Origin: Onthophagus taurus
Lineage: Eukaryota > Arthropoda > Insecta > Coleoptera > Scarabaeidae
Assembly (NCBI RefSeq): GCF_036711975.1
Contig: NC_091973.1
Coordinates: 20,708,001 to 20,772,000, forward strand
Length of the DNA stretch: 64,000 bases
Direction of reading: 5' to 3'
Positions within the stretch are counted from its first letter, which is position 1. Each line of letters starts with the position of its first letter. A program made the translations under genes and the position numbers. The notes under the pieces are model-generated. The model had not been told where the DNA came from. It searched no databases and worked only from the letters and a program-made list of their open reading frames with translations. Positions 43,241-55,145 of the stretch are shown in pieces.

Positions 43241-44953
43241 TATATTACATTGGAAATATTTTAGGGATATCTCACACCACTACCATCCACCGAAAGTGCA
43301 TGTACAACACCCTCTAGTTTAAGCAGTTGGTTATATGAAAACAGTACTATTGAGGTTGATAAAGAAGGTGAGGAAAATAAGGAAAACGAACACAACATAT
43401 TCTCACTGGTAATTATTATTTCCATTACTTTTTTTTTATTATGACTTTTAAATATAAATCATTTGTATAAAGGATTTAGAAAAATTACTGCAGTCGACAA
43501 TAACTGGAAAAATAATACTTCAAGATAGTGGTGCCCAAAAGTTTTTAAGTGTAAAGAATAGACATGCACTCACTACAATCATAGCCCAGTACTTACTAGA
43601 CCATGACGTAACAGTGGGAAAAGCCGTCTACCAGGATATATTCAAAAAAATTAAAAAAAAATTTCCTAGAGAGGATGAGGTTTGTTATATAATACAATTA
43701 AAGTAATAGACGCTAATATAATTGCTGTTCACAAGTAACATATATTGGTGAAAAATTCAAAAGAGGAAAACTAGTAGAAAAGTATTATAATTTGTCAAAA
43801 AAATATCGAAACGTTGGTATCATTAAAAGTAAATACAAACGAAAACATTCTACGGACAGTGAGTCAACAAGTAATTCAATTAATGAAGAAAGTGAAGACA
43901 TTTTAGAAAAAGTAAGTGGTGATAAGGAATGGTTACGATATAATCAGTCTCCTATAGAAATTGTTGAGACAAGTGGAAAAATACTTTTGGCATTAGAAGA
44001 AAAGACATTTTAAATGGAAATGTGGATGTGTACGTAAACTGGCCAATCCTTAATCAAAATATTGACCTAACATTGGTAAGAATTTGTTGTAATAGCACTT
44101 TTAACTAAATTTATAATTATCCTTAATCGATTTTATTCTCAGTTTGAATTGGATTTTAATGTGCTACACAAAGATAGGTGTCAATTATTATTCTTGAAAT
44201 GGCCCTCATTTTGTGATAAAATTACCGCAATTTACAAAAGGAACGTCAACGACAAGAAATGTAAACAAATATTAAGCTTACTAGAAAAATGTGATTTGCC
44301 GGAAGGTATTTTTATAATATGCCCACTTACCAACAGCTATTAAACTATTTTTATATTTTTAGACAGTCGGAATTACGTTATACTAATCAGCCTCAATGCC
44401 ATCCTAAAGCCACAATTAATTAAAAAAATAAAGGAAGTTTATAGACCATCCATATTGGATGCGCAAAATTGTTTTACATACTATTTAACCGTAAGACTAA
44501 ATTATTATTACATTTCATTATAGGAAGTTGTATAACATGTGATGTGTTTTAGGATAAAAGTTACATTCAAACATTTTTAGAAAAGAGAAAGAAGGAATTT
44601 GAGGTGCAGCAATGGAGGCTCCAACCAACTATTTTAGTTATTGGGCCAAATATTGAAAATTTAAACGAATTTTACATATATATGAATGACGTTTTATACA
44701 AAGTTGAATCCTATCTAAAGGCGGTTTCAGTGACTTTTCAAATTTACTACGTTCTCAATTTGGAATACCAACGTCAGTGTTTGCAGCCTTGGCAATTCAT
44801 CGAAAAGTTTTTTTTACGAAATACAGGATAATAATATTTCGAACACTGTAACTACACTTATTTCCGAATTAACTTCGTAATTTAAACTTTAGATTTATTT
44901 AACGATTAGTTGTTAACTGACCATCTTATAAAATTTTATTTAATTTTGTTAAT

Positions 44954-45163
44954 ATGAATTGTTTTTTATGCACAAAATCTTTTGAAAACGTTAAAATTTA
45001 TCTCAAACATTTGCAATATGTCCACAAGTGTAAAAACACATTGTGCAATTTTTCGTGCACTGCTTGTCCACAAATGTTCCAATCTATGTATTCTTTTAAA
45101 CGCCACATAACAAAGCATTTTCAACAAAATTTTGTATACATTTTTGTAACATTTCTTATGTAA
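44954..45163 (+). CDS. Short C2H2 zinc-finger protein
   Basis: 69 residues starting MNCFLCTKSFENVKIYLKH, then CTACPQMFQSMYSFKRHITKH: two C2H2-type fingers. It may be a first exon, because fingers of this type commonly precede further exons in related insect genes. I see no downstream exon. Its position 120 bases after the SAM-domain gene, on the same strand, is probably meaningful, as fish and insect relatives of that gene often have a similar finger gene nearby. Confidence 0.45.
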   Translation: MNCFLCTKSFENVKIYLKHLQYVHKCKNTLCNFSCTACPQMFQSMYSFKRHITKHFQQNFVYIFVTFLM

Positions 45164-45297
45164 TAAACAATTATTATTTATACGAAATAAATGTGTATTT
45201 ATTTACCTGTATTGATACCTATCCTATTTAGTCCGATTAACTACTTCATATATAGTCAAAATATCTAGAAAAGTCTAGATAAAATATCTAGAAAGGT

Positions 45298-45607
45298 CTA
45301 GATATAAGACCTAAAAAAAGGAGTTGTAATACCAACAATAATTTTTTACATTGACTAATATAAACTAGATCAATTATCCACATTTTGTCGTTAAAACAAC
45401 AAGTTATTTTCTATAAAATGTTTATTATTACACATTAAAATTACTATTTCGACTAGATATAAGACCTAAAAAAAGGCGATGTAATACCAACAATAATTTT
45501 TTACATTGACTAATATTAACTAGATCAATTATCCACATTTTGTCGTTAAAACAACAAGTTATTTTCTATAAAATGTTTATTATTACACATTAAAATTACT
45601 TTTTTGT
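45298..45607 (+). repeat. 155-bp tandem duplication
   Basis: Units 45298-45452 and 45453-45607 are near identical (ctagatataagacctaaaaa ... tattacacattaaaattact). Just before, tctagaa words repeat (45264-45300). No coding content. Confidence 0.85.
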
Positions 45608-45929
45608 TAGCTAATACATTACACGAATACTTTAAATCTGCTGTTTATTCAGGTACTGTAACTGAAAACAATAGCTAAGTCTATTTATTTTCCTAAGCAT
45701 TACTATTAAGATACATTGAAATATCTACTTAATAAATATAAATAGTTAAATTCGCCACTTTAATACTTAACTAATTTCAATTAGTTGTAACACCTATTTT
45801 ATTTAGTTAGCTAACTTTTAACCACGAATTCTAGGCAATTTAACTAGAATTTAGTTAATCTATCTACAGTTTTTCTCTCTGTGTAGTAAACTTTCATGTT
45901 ATAAGCGTTATCAAACAATACTGTGTGAC

Positions 45930-47491
45930 TTAAGACAACTCGATATAAAAATAAAACGTTCTCTACAATTTTTAAATAAAAGGGGTGAAGGGTTAAATAG
46001 AAGGACACGAAGTAAACGGGTGAGATGGCAAGATATCGCTTCAGCATTCGAATCCCGATTACGAACGGCAGCGATCGTCAATTTAACGCATATAGATCCA
46101 CAAAAATTTTTGGAAGATTGTGTTCCACTCATTAAATCAAGAATCCGAAACATATTAAAAAAAATGAGCGGAGTAAAAGTGAATGTAGAACTATCAAGTA
46201 ATTTTATTATTCCCACGACCGAAGAACAGGATATCAAATATTTTAATACACCTAACAGGGTAATATTACAATCTTCATGTATCAACACAATCTTAAATGA
46301 ATTTATCGAGATAATTTTGGCTCAGGTGAGTTTCTTTCTATGTTTTATAAAAGCATATTAATTAGCTATTATTTTTTTTATTGAGATGAGTGAATTCGCT
46401 GAGCGAGATTCTGGTTGGGCATTCCTCTCCCTCAATTATTTATTGGTCTGCATCAATAAATATTCGCCCATCCATGGAGGTAGCTATATAGAGTTGCCTA
46501 GTAACTTGAGTAATAGGAAAAAAGGAGCGATTCTTAATATTCGAAATTTAAACGATAATTTGTGTTTTATTTATTGTATGCTGGCTTCTATATATAAAAT
46601 CAACTCAATAGAGGCACGATCATATAATTATTACAATATTGAAAAGATCTTCAATTTGCAAGGATTAGATTTTCCTCTTAAATTATCGGATATTAGTAAA
46701 TTTGAAAAACAGAATCCTACAATGTCTATTAATGTTTTCGGATTCAATGATGCTTTAGAATTAGTAGGACCATACTATCATACAAAACAAATAAAAGATA
46801 ACCATTGTAATTTACTAATTTTGGAAAAAAATAATTTGCATCATTACTGCTTAATACACGATTTAGCTCCGCTATTATTTAAATCTATTACCAAAAATAG
46901 AAACAAATTATTTATTTGCGATCGTTGCCCCAACCATTTTAATTCAAAAGATCTACTACATAAACACTCATTAAATTGTAGTGATCATAAAGCAGTTAAA
47001 TTAACAATTCCCGAAGAAAATACTCTGCATTTAAAAAATTTTAAAGCATTATTTAGGAAACCTTTCGTTATTTACGCAGACTTTGAATCTTTACTAAAAA
47101 AAATTGATGGTTGTTCTAATTCGAACTTAAAGTCGTGTATGTTAAATTATTAATTACATGAAGCATGCAGTGTTGCATTTAACATCGTTTGCTCGTTTAA
47201 CGAGTGCTACAATAGTTTTAAAATGTATCGAGGACAAGATCCTCAAATATGGTTCATTGAACAATTAAAACTTTTAAGTAATGAACTTTACTTAATCCTA
47301 AAAGCCAGCACCACAAATCGTATGCATCCCATGACGCGAGCAGAAAGGAACGCATTCCATTCCACAAATAACTGTCCCATCTGCTTTTGTAATTTCACAA
47401 ACACAAATCCAAAAGTCAAACATCATGATCATTTTACAGGAAAATTTATATCTCCTTTATGTTCCAACTGTAATTTACAAATTAAAGTACA
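45930..47491 (+). pseudogene. Virus-like family-B DNA polymerase, N-terminal part (copy 2)
   Basis: The upstream exon, about 45935-46324, holds the conserved RRTRSKRVRWQDIASAFESR, then NLTHIDPQKFLED and FNTPNRVIL, ends at a gtgagt donor and is followed by an intron. From 46386 the frame reads FAERDSGWAF, GGSYIELP, DNLCFIYCMLASIY, then a CDRCPNHFNSKDLLHKH finger and FVIYADFESLLKKI, the first exonuclease Asp/Glu motif (ExoI). After a stop at about 47153 it continues (from about 47160) to CPICFCNFTNTNPKVKHHDH, TGKFISPLCSNCN, an endonuclease-VII-type zinc site. It breaks at 47491 in a sequence that recurs at 51455, after which the polymerase proper follows. The gene copies the genome of Polinton/adintovirus-like elements. 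Confidence 0.8.
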
Positions 47492-47608
47492 CTGAGAGAA
47501 AAAATCATCTTTAAATTAAAATGGTGGCGTAGTTAACGAAAAATTCTTGAATTTAGTGAGAAAACGTTTAAGATGAATACTTATTAGTTCAATTTAAAAA
47601 ATGTTATG

Positions 47609-48180
47609 ATTATTCTAAAAAGTAAGGTTTTTTGCTTTAAAATAGGTAAGACACTTAATACTACTATGAATATATTTTGAAGTAAGCCAGAAAGTTTTTA
47701 TCGAAAATGTTTACTTATTTTGGGGTAAGATATTTTATGATTGTTTTAAAAGGTACGGTTAGTTCATTTAAAATAGCAAGACACTTAATATCAACAACGG
47801 ACATATTTCAAAATAAATGATAAAGTTTTGATGGAAAATGTTTACACATTTTGAAATAAGATATTTCATGATTATTGTAAAAAGTACGGTTTTTTGCTTT
47901 AAAATAGGTAAGACACTTAATACTACTATGAATGTATTTTGAAGTAAGTCAGAAAGTTTTTATCGAAAATGTTTACTTATTTTGGGGTAAGATATTTTAT
48001 GATTGTTTTAAAAGGTACGGTTAGTTCATTTAAAATAGCAAGACACTTAATATCAACAACGGACATATTTCAAAATAAGTGATAAAGTTTTGATGGAAAA
48101 TGTTTACTCATTTTGAAGTAAGATATTTCATGATTATTTTAAAAAGTATGGTTTGTTCTTTTTTTTAAACTTTAAAGACA
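47609..48180 (+). repeat. Dimeric minisatellite, about 131-bp monomers in A-B-A-B order
   Basis: Monomers start at the words tgattatt or tgattgttttaaaa near 47609, 47740, 47871 and 48001, with a fifth beginning near 48132. The first and third resemble each other most (ggttttttgctttaaaatag), as do the second and fourth (ggttagttcatttaaaatag). The repeat period of the higher-order unit is therefore about 262 bp. The array is interrupted at 48192 by a Penelope insertion and resumes at about 49123. Confidence 0.85.
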
Positions 48181-49122
48181 ATTAATATTTAATGAAAAAC
48201 AAAATAAGTAACCTCTTACTTGCAAATTTATTGTTATTTTACTTCGATACTAGTTTCGAGGTGCTACCTCATCTTCAGTCGAAACTACAAATTTTTAAAA
48301 AAATTTTTAAAAAATTAGAAAAACGAAAAAATGTTAACATATAGAACTTACAGTCAAAAATTTTTAGAGATGTACACAAGCGAGAAAAAATTTCTTTATA
48401 GAAAATATCAAAGATATGAACATGTTGAAAAGTTTTTTTAAAAAATTATACGTAATAAAATTTTGAAGGTCAAACGGGATAAAAATGGTTGAAGACCGGT
48501 AACTAAATAAGAGGTTAAATCTAAAAATAAATAATTACTAACAAATATAATATAATATGAGAAAACTTACGACGATATGAAGATAAACTGACGTGGCATA
48601 GGCTGCGAGACTTTTAACGTAGAAAAAACCCGAAAAAAGTTAAAGAAAATTTAGAAAATATGTTAGAAGTCACGCAGCGATGCGGTGGAGGAACCAGAAA
48701 AGACGAGACTAAAACGACTTAAACGACTAACGGAGAAGGAAGCGTGGGTAGGGAAACATGTTCGCGAGAGAGGGGGAAAAAATCAGCATTTAAGTTCAAA
48801 ATCTTTTAAAAATGAAAATATTGGTTTTTGAGTTAATTGAAGTTGATCATTAAGAAGGACAAATTCATTATTATTTTTATGTTTAATAATTTCAAGAATC
48901 TCAAGAAAATCAAGTCTTTGACTTTTATTACATTTGTGCAAAAGTTTAATATCTTTGTAATTGATGTTATGTCCTGTTTCAATATGATGTTTGTATATGT
49001 TGGAATTAGTTTTATTTTTATGCTCGCGAACACGTGCCCCAAGCGTACGTCCCGTCTGGCCAACATATATGGCATTACAATTAGAGCATCCAATCGAATA
49101 CAATTAATACAATTAATATTTA
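48178..49122 (-). mobile_element. 5'-truncated Penelope-like insertion with 14-bp target duplication
   Basis: Flanked by ACAATTAATATTTA at 48178-48191 and 49109-49122. Contains the C-terminal GIY-YIG part on the minus strand and a long 3' UTR. The latter includes, on the minus strand at 48278-48253, CTGAAGA, a GAGGT/ACCTC stem and GAAAC, a hammerhead-like layout. It sits inside the minisatellite. Confidence 0.8.
48783..49103 (-). pseudogene. Penelope-like GIY-YIG endonuclease C-terminus
   Basis: 106 residues. A Cys pair (CSNC) precedes AIYVGQTGRTLGARVREHK, the GIY-YIG core in its Penelope form, then HHIETGHNINYKDIKLL and an acidic KSQRLDFLEILEI segment with the conserved Glu. The reverse transcriptase is absent because the copy is 5'-truncated. 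The endonuclease nicks target DNA for integration. The coding end is intact. Confidence 0.85.
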
Positions 49123-49330
49123 GGACGAATATATTTCGAAATAAATGCGAATGTTTTTATAGAAAACATTTACTCATTTCGGATTAAGCAAATTCTCAAT
49201 CTCTTTAAAAAGTACAGATTGCTTAAATAATTAAAAATAGTAAAGATACGTAATATTTACAACAAACATATTCCGAAATATGTGCGACAGTTTTTATGGA
49301 AAACGTTTATTGATTTCTGCTCGCGTAAGA
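49123..49330 (+). repeat. Continuation of the minisatellite, diverged
   Basis: Contains further monomer-like pieces (acgaatatatttcgaaataa, gaaaacatttactcatttcg, aaaaagtaca) similar in order to the array at 47609-48180 but more diverged. Confidence 0.6.
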
Positions 49331-49660
49331 GTGATGTTTAAACTAAGGCATAAACTAAATAAATTAAGGTAAGTTGTTAATACCGTATTATAAATTAAAA
49401 ATACGTGCTTTGAATTTTGTTATTTAACTGAAAGTTTCAAAATATTTTTTTAAGATTGCGCTATATAATGCAGCTAGCCCTGACAAAGGGACGCGCCGCC
49501 ATCAAGACGACAAGTCGATTCAACTGGCGCCTGCCATTTTTCTTTATTAATCAAGCAAGTGGTATCTGTAAGTCACCTGTTTGTAATATTGGTAAGTTAT
49601 TAATATGTATCATACCATCATTTAGTTATCGTTATCAATTTAGCAAATAACAGGTCGGTG
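49331..49660. other. Nothing recognised
   Basis: Mixed sequence with a GC-rich patch (acgcgccgccatcaagacg, 49490-49510). Two ggtaagtt(g/a)ttaat words at 49369 and 49588 look like splice donors, but I cannot assign an exon. Confidence 0.3.
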
Positions 49661-51223
49661 CCGTAACGAAGTTGCAGTTTTAATTATAAATATTGTTTTA
49701 TTTTAAAAATTAATAATCCGAAATACGCTCCTGACCTTTTAAAAGTAGACTGAGAGAAGGAAAGAAAGAAGTGATGGAAAAAGATGCGAAGAGGTCGCTA
49801 ATTTTTATACCAGGAAAATAACGTTGCATATAGGTATTGGTTGTTTTTTAAGAAAAGGAAGGAAGGGAATAACGGTTTTGGGAGTGGTAGGGATAGATAT
49901 GAAATAAATACATGTTTGAACACGTTTGGAAGAACAGTGGTTGGAAGCGTTGGTAGTAGTGTTGGTCGTGTCATTACCGTCATTACTAGTGGTTGCTTGA
50001 GGTGTAAGTCAGTGAGTGCGTCCAGTCCAGTAGGTCCAGTGGAAAAGATCAAGTAAGTAAAAAATGTATAAGGGTAGATGAAAGTTCTGGTAGAGTCGCG
50101 GCTTGTTTATTTTCCGTGACAGTATTGTTCCGAACTTTCCACGGACGGAATTGTAGGATATCTTGTCGTTAGTAGAATTACGGCGGAGTCCGTTGATATC
50201 ACGTGAACAAAATGGTGGTGGATTTATTAGTATTGTTGTGAGGTTTTCCGCAGGCGGAATTGAAGCATAAAAGTTTTCTCTCGGGTGTAAAAATTAAATT
50301 GACTGTTGATTAGAGAAGGCCTTTTCTTTCTTTTTTAAACAATTATATGTTTAGTTTGTGCAGAGGATTGTTTAGCTACGAATATTTTTTTAAATTTTTG
50401 GATTGAAAGTCGATTTCCGTTTTTGCTTTTATTGTTGTTATTGTTCTTAATTTTACTAAAGGATATATTATATTTTTTAAAATTTAAAATCCAAGGTTTA
50501 TTTTTCTAACAGTTACGTAAAGGGAATAGAGGACCTTCCACCTCTTTATACAGCGAAAGGTGGCGCCCGAGACACCGTTGACCGACGTGATTGTGTGGGA
50601 TACCGAACTACGTCACAGAATTTGGCGTCTATGAGCGAACCGTTGCTTTTGTTAGCGAGCAGCGACTTGTTTCTTACAGAACTTGGATATGAATCGGTAG
50701 TATTTTTACAGCCGGGATTTGATTTTTGTTTATTATTTCGAGGCAAGAAAAATAGTGGATTTCGTTTTCTATTAAGAAGAAAATATTAATTTTCGTTTCT
50801 TCTCGTTATTGTTTTCTTGTATTATTATTTTATTGTGTTGTGGTACCACCCGTCTACGTAGTACTACTCACGTAGTATTTATCTTTATAATAATAGGAAT
50901 ATAATAAATTTACAATATAATAATGTAGGTATCAAAAGTAATGATTCTGTAACTAAAAACCAAACAACCACCAGAGACATGTGTGAATAATAAATATATC
51001 AGGGGACGGAACCACATGGGAACAACTCCTAATTCTCCTTGTCTCTGCGTATATCAAGAAACAGATGGAAACATACTTAGTTAGCTAACGGAAAGTCCGT
51101 GTAGTGCCTTGAAGAGAGCAACATCGCCTGGAGAGAAGTTTGAAGAATCCACCACCTGCAGCGTGAGCGAAGGAAGGAGGAAGATTCGAGTTCTGCCTAG
51201 GTGACCTCGACAAGAGTAATCCG
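49661..51223 (+). mobile_element. Possible LTR and leader of an LTR retrotransposon
   Basis: Begins near tgccgtaacgaagttgcagt, similar to the TGTAACGAAGTTAC start at 7436, and has no gene. At 50561 it has AGGTGGCGCCCGAGACACC, like a primer-binding site and nearly identical to 11593. The part after it (50580-51223) looks like an untranslated leader, and the assembly gap follows. No second LTR is seen. Confidence 0.35.
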
Positions 51224-51246
51224 NNNNNNNNNNNNNNNNNNNNNNN
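51224..51246. other. Assembly gap (23 N)
   Basis: Run of 23 undefined bases. The sequence right of the gap (51247-51455) repeats 47282-47491 at roughly 95 percent identity, so the join should be treated with caution. Confidence 0.99.
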
Positions 51247-53097
51247 TACTACTAACTTTACTTAATCTTAAAAGCCAGCACCACAAATCGTATGCATCCC
51301 ATGACGCAAACAGAAAAGAACGCATTCCATTCCACAAATAACTGCCCCATCTGTTTTTGCAATTTTACAAACACAAATCCCAAAGTCAAACATCACGACC
51401 ATTTTACAGAAAATTTATATCTCCTTTATGTTCTAACTGTAATTTACAAATCAAAGTAGACTGTAGCATCCCCATTTTGTTTCATAATTTAAGCGGTTAC
51501 GATGTACATCTTTTTGTTTTGGAGCTTGCAAAAACTATGAAATCAACGTGATTCCAGTTAACTATGAAACATACATTTCTCTATCAGTGAAAATTAATCA
51601 AATAAAATTTGTATTTTTGGATAGTTACAGATTTATGTCTGCATCTTTAAGTGAGCTTGTCGGTAATTTGAAAACGGAACAATTAATTCATACTAAAGCA
51701 CGGTTTCCAAACCCTCAACAATTCAAATTAGCTACACGGAAAGGTGTTTATCCTTACGACTATATAGACAATTTCGATAAATTTAATGAAACATGCTTAC
51801 CCGAACAAGAGAAATTCTTTTCAATTCTCGCGAATAAAGGAATAAGCGATGATGATTATTCACATGCGCTCGATGTTTGGAATACATTCGATTGTAAAAC
51901 ACTAGAAGACTATTCGGATTTATATTTAAAAACGGATGTGCTTCTTTTGTGCGATGTATTTGAAAATTTTCGTAATTTAACGATTAATCATTATGGATTA
52001 GACGCTGCAGCATTTTACACTGCTCCAGGATTAAGTTGGGCTGCATCCTTGAAATCAACTCATGTAAAATTGGAGCTCCTTAAAGATATTGATATGATTT
52101 TATTTATTGAAAAAGGAATTAGAGGTGGAATTACTCAATCCATTTATCGGTATGCTAAAGCAAATAATCCATACGATCCCAATAACTTCGATGGAGATCC
52201 TTTTCATACATACTTAATGTATTGGGATGCAACTAACTTATATGGTTGGGCTCAAAGTCAATATATGCCGATTAATGAATTTAGCTGGTTAGATGATACA
52301 AATTTTAATGTATTAAATGTTGCCGATGATTCTGAATATGGATATATCGTAGAAGCGGATTTATCGGTACCAAGAGAATTACACGATTTTTACAGCGATT
52401 TTCCTTTACTCCCCGAACATATCAAACCTCCAAACAGTTCCGTTTTCAAATTACTATGTACGATTAATAATAAATTTTTATATATAATTCACTATATTAA
52501 TTTAAAACAAGCTGTTAAATTGGGTATTAAGATTGATAATGTAAAACGTATTTTAAAATTTAAACAATCACCCTGGCTAAAGCAGGTTATAGATTTAAAT
52601 ACGAAATTGCGAATGAAGGCTGACAATGAATTCGATAAAAATTTCTTTAAATTAATTATTAATGCACATTTCGGAAAAACTATGGAGAACGATAGAAAAA
52701 AAAAGGAAAATTGTTATTTGTAATAATTGGGCGAGCGCTCGAAAATATATATCAAAACCCGAATTTAAATGTTTAAAAATTTTTAGCGAAAACATCGTTT
52801 CAATTGAATTAGAAAAAACAGAAATAATTTTTAATAAACCTATTTATGTAGGTTTTACTGTATTGGAGCTATCGAAAACATTAATGTATTCCTTTCACTA
52901 CGATTTTGTTAAACGAATGCTAGATAGTAAATTTCATGTTCAACTTATGTATATGTATACAGATTCCTTAATTTATAAATTTAAATGTAAGCTTAAAAAT
53001 TATATAATTCCCTTACATTCATTTAAGGATGAATGTAAGGGAGATATTCTAACGGAATTTATTGCATTAAGAGCTAAAGTATACACATTAAAGGGGT
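51247..53097 (+). pseudogene. Virus-like family-B DNA polymerase, catalytic part (copy 3)
   Basis: The first 210 bases repeat the endonuclease-VII-type region of copy 2 but with frame breaks. The reading then continues LFHNLSGYDVHLFV (exonuclease II Asp), a stop near 51541, and from 51548 a long frame: YSDLYLKTDVLLLCDVFENF (exonuclease III), YRYAKANNPY, MYWDATNLYGWAQSQYMP (polymerase motif A), NAHFGKTMEN (motif B). After a shift near 52700, LMYMYTDSLIY is motif C, in which the first Asp of the usual D-T-D is Tyr. It ends in LTEFIALRAKVYTLK at 53097, where unrelated sequence begins. The missing C-terminus is represented by another copy at 56683. Length and motifs fit the Polinton/adintovirus-type protein-primed polymerase. 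Inactive. Confidence 0.85.
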
Positions 53098-54513
53098 GGC
53101 GAGTGGCGGACCTTAGGTGCTGGTGGTGATGGTGGTGTGGTGCTGGCAGGCTGGTTGCTGGTGGTGGTGGTGGTGTGGTAAGTCACGCAGGCTAGTGTTT
53201 AGGTTCTAGAGGAGATTGCCATTAGTTAGGTTGCCCTCCCCCTTCTCTCTCTCTCTCTCGCTCTCGAAAATGGGGACACTTCTATTGGTCACACGTGTGT
53301 GTGTGATGGGGAGTACTGTAACGGTTCCGTTTGAGGTTATTGAGTTTCCTGGATTGCGTTTTTTAAATCGTTATTTTTCGTATTCATATTCTCATAGTTC
53401 GCGCTTTTTTTCGGTGGAGTTGTTGCGTGCTTCTTTTTGATTGGTCGGAATTCGGAACGTTGAATTTCCGGTCGCGATCTAGGACAGACGAGTAAAGGTC
53501 GTGGTCTCGAGAAGATCTTGTCTCATTGTCGTTAGTGGTTCAGTTAAATTTTAGAATGGTTTAGTCCTTTTGAAGAATCAAGCATTGAGTTTGGTTGTTC
53601 TTCGACCATTTGATGGGATTTGTGGACTTCCGTATCTAATATTAGTAATAATAACTTTCGACATCGCAATTGCGGATAAAAAAAAACTGGATCACGTACG
53701 TTAACAGCGACGCCATCATCTTTTCAACGAAAGTTATTTTATTGGAGACGTTTATGGTAGTTTTGGTCCTCCGTAGAATATTTTAATCGTGTTGAACGAT
53801 TACCAACCCACCAATCGACGAGATCACCTTATTCTTGGTAAAGAATTTTATTGGAAGAATTTTTAGAACGTCATCTTGAAACTGCGCCACCGAGGGTCGT
53901 TTGAAAGTCATCTGAAATCTGTTGGTGACAGATTTGGGTCATCCATAACCTCAATAATTTGGTACCTTTTATTATCTGTTTGGAGAAGATTATTCTGAAT
54001 TGGATTGGAATTGGAACCGTAGAATACCGTTTGGGCCCGTAGAAAATTAAGGCTAAGTTGTATCTTTTTTTGTTATATGTGAACATCAACTTTATTATTT
54101 TTTTTTTGTATAAAATCTGAATTTTGATCAGAGAAGTTAGAGTTACTCAACTTCTAAAATCTGATATATATTAATTGAATAATCATCTCTTTTGTTATCT
54201 TGACAATTCAAAGTATTATTTTTTTAATTATTTGCATTTTTGTAAGGGTAATTGCATTTGGGGTTATAATTCTTTTTTTTATCGTTTAATTTTGATATCC
54301 CCTTACTGTTCAGATTGGCCAATGTGAGAAGTTTTCGCGATATTAATTTTTTTGTCCTTTTATTTTAAATAAAGTTAGGATCGTATTTGTGTACTTACGA
54401 TAAAGGGGGGTGCTATCTTTTCTTTTTTTTGTATGCGATTACAGCAACATTCTGATTAAGTTGTATAAACTTTATTCTTATAATTTGGGAACTTTGCTCC
54501 AATTGTCATTATA

Positions 54514-54562
<49 letters not shown>

Positions 54563-54840
54563 ACGTGTACTTACATGTGTATACATGAATATTTTTCTAC
54601 GATTACATATAATATAGATATTCTTTCTTCAGTTTCAATTGTGGTTGTTAGTTATTTGTTCTCACTCCTTTCTGTAACTCTAAATTCGGACTTGATTAGG
54701 GTGTGGTCAAGTACGTTCGTACGCAAGTACGTAAGGTTTTATATAAGTCCGTGGCGCCCATTAACATCTTTGAATATTATTTTAAACCCATGCCGTCTCC
54801 ACTGTCTAAAGGCTGGCTGAGGTAAGTAAACCTTTACGTA
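53098..54840 (+). mobile_element. Possible LTR-type insertion in the polymerase gene
   Basis: Starts in a GGT-rich low-complexity stretch (53119-53180) directly after the polymerase is cut. No gene. It contains a (TA)n tract and a primer-binding-site-like GTGGCGCCCATTAACATC at 54751. Tentatively a third LTR/leader block of the type at 7436 and 49661, but no terminal duplication was found. Confidence 0.3.
54520..54560. repeat. (TA)n microsatellite
   Basis: About 20 uninterrupted TA units. Confidence 0.95.
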
Positions 54841-55145
54841 ACCTTGACGTCGTCTTGGTGTTTTGTTTGCCTTTTTGTTTGTTTTCAAAAAACTTATCTT
54901 AATATATATATATAATCACTTAGAAAAAAAATAATACAAATTTTTATCTTAAATTTGATTTGAATACGTCTCTGGTAATCCACTTGACTTTGAGAACGAA
55001 TAGACGCATCTACTGCACATTTCTGATGACCTAGTATAACGGTTACGATTGCTATTTATTTATTAAAGTAAGTTGTTAATTATAACCCAAACGTAAGATT
55101 TTTATTTTATTTTCCAATTAATTTTTTTAATTCATATTTTTTTAG
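54841..55145. other. Nothing recognised
   Basis: AT-rich spacer with a splice-donor-like aagtaagttgttaat at 55066. Confidence 0.3.

Larger units (their letters stand above)
39345..44831 (+). pseudogene. SAM-domain (SAMD3-like) multi-exon gene, probably inactivated
   Basis: Eight exons can be read: 39345-39442, 41541-41668, 43265-43408, 43473-43679, about 43741-44075, 44143-44305, 44363-44490 and 44553-44831. Exons 1-2 together form a SAM domain (LLESWGVSQLINDFEF then IDIEVLKELTLNDIDNLI). Later exons give RHALTTIIAQYLLDH, KFPREDE, YIGEKFKRGKLVEKYY, FELDFNVLHKD..., and a last part WRLQPTILVIGPNIENL to WQFIEKFF. This is the layout of widespread SAMD3-like proteins of insects and fish, of unknown function. 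Defects: with canonical sites exon 1 to 2 is out of phase, exon 5 lacks an AG acceptor in the right place, and one base is lost near 44012. Introns 1 and 2 are filled with transposons. Confidence 0.7.

Noticed and set aside
47609..48180. CRISPR-like array
   Set aside because: The units are contiguous 131-bp tandem repeats without spacers, in a eukaryotic genome.
49661..51223. Complete LTR retrotransposon
   Set aside because: No gag-pol frame and no second LTR; only a primer-site-like word supports an LTR origin, so kept at low confidence.
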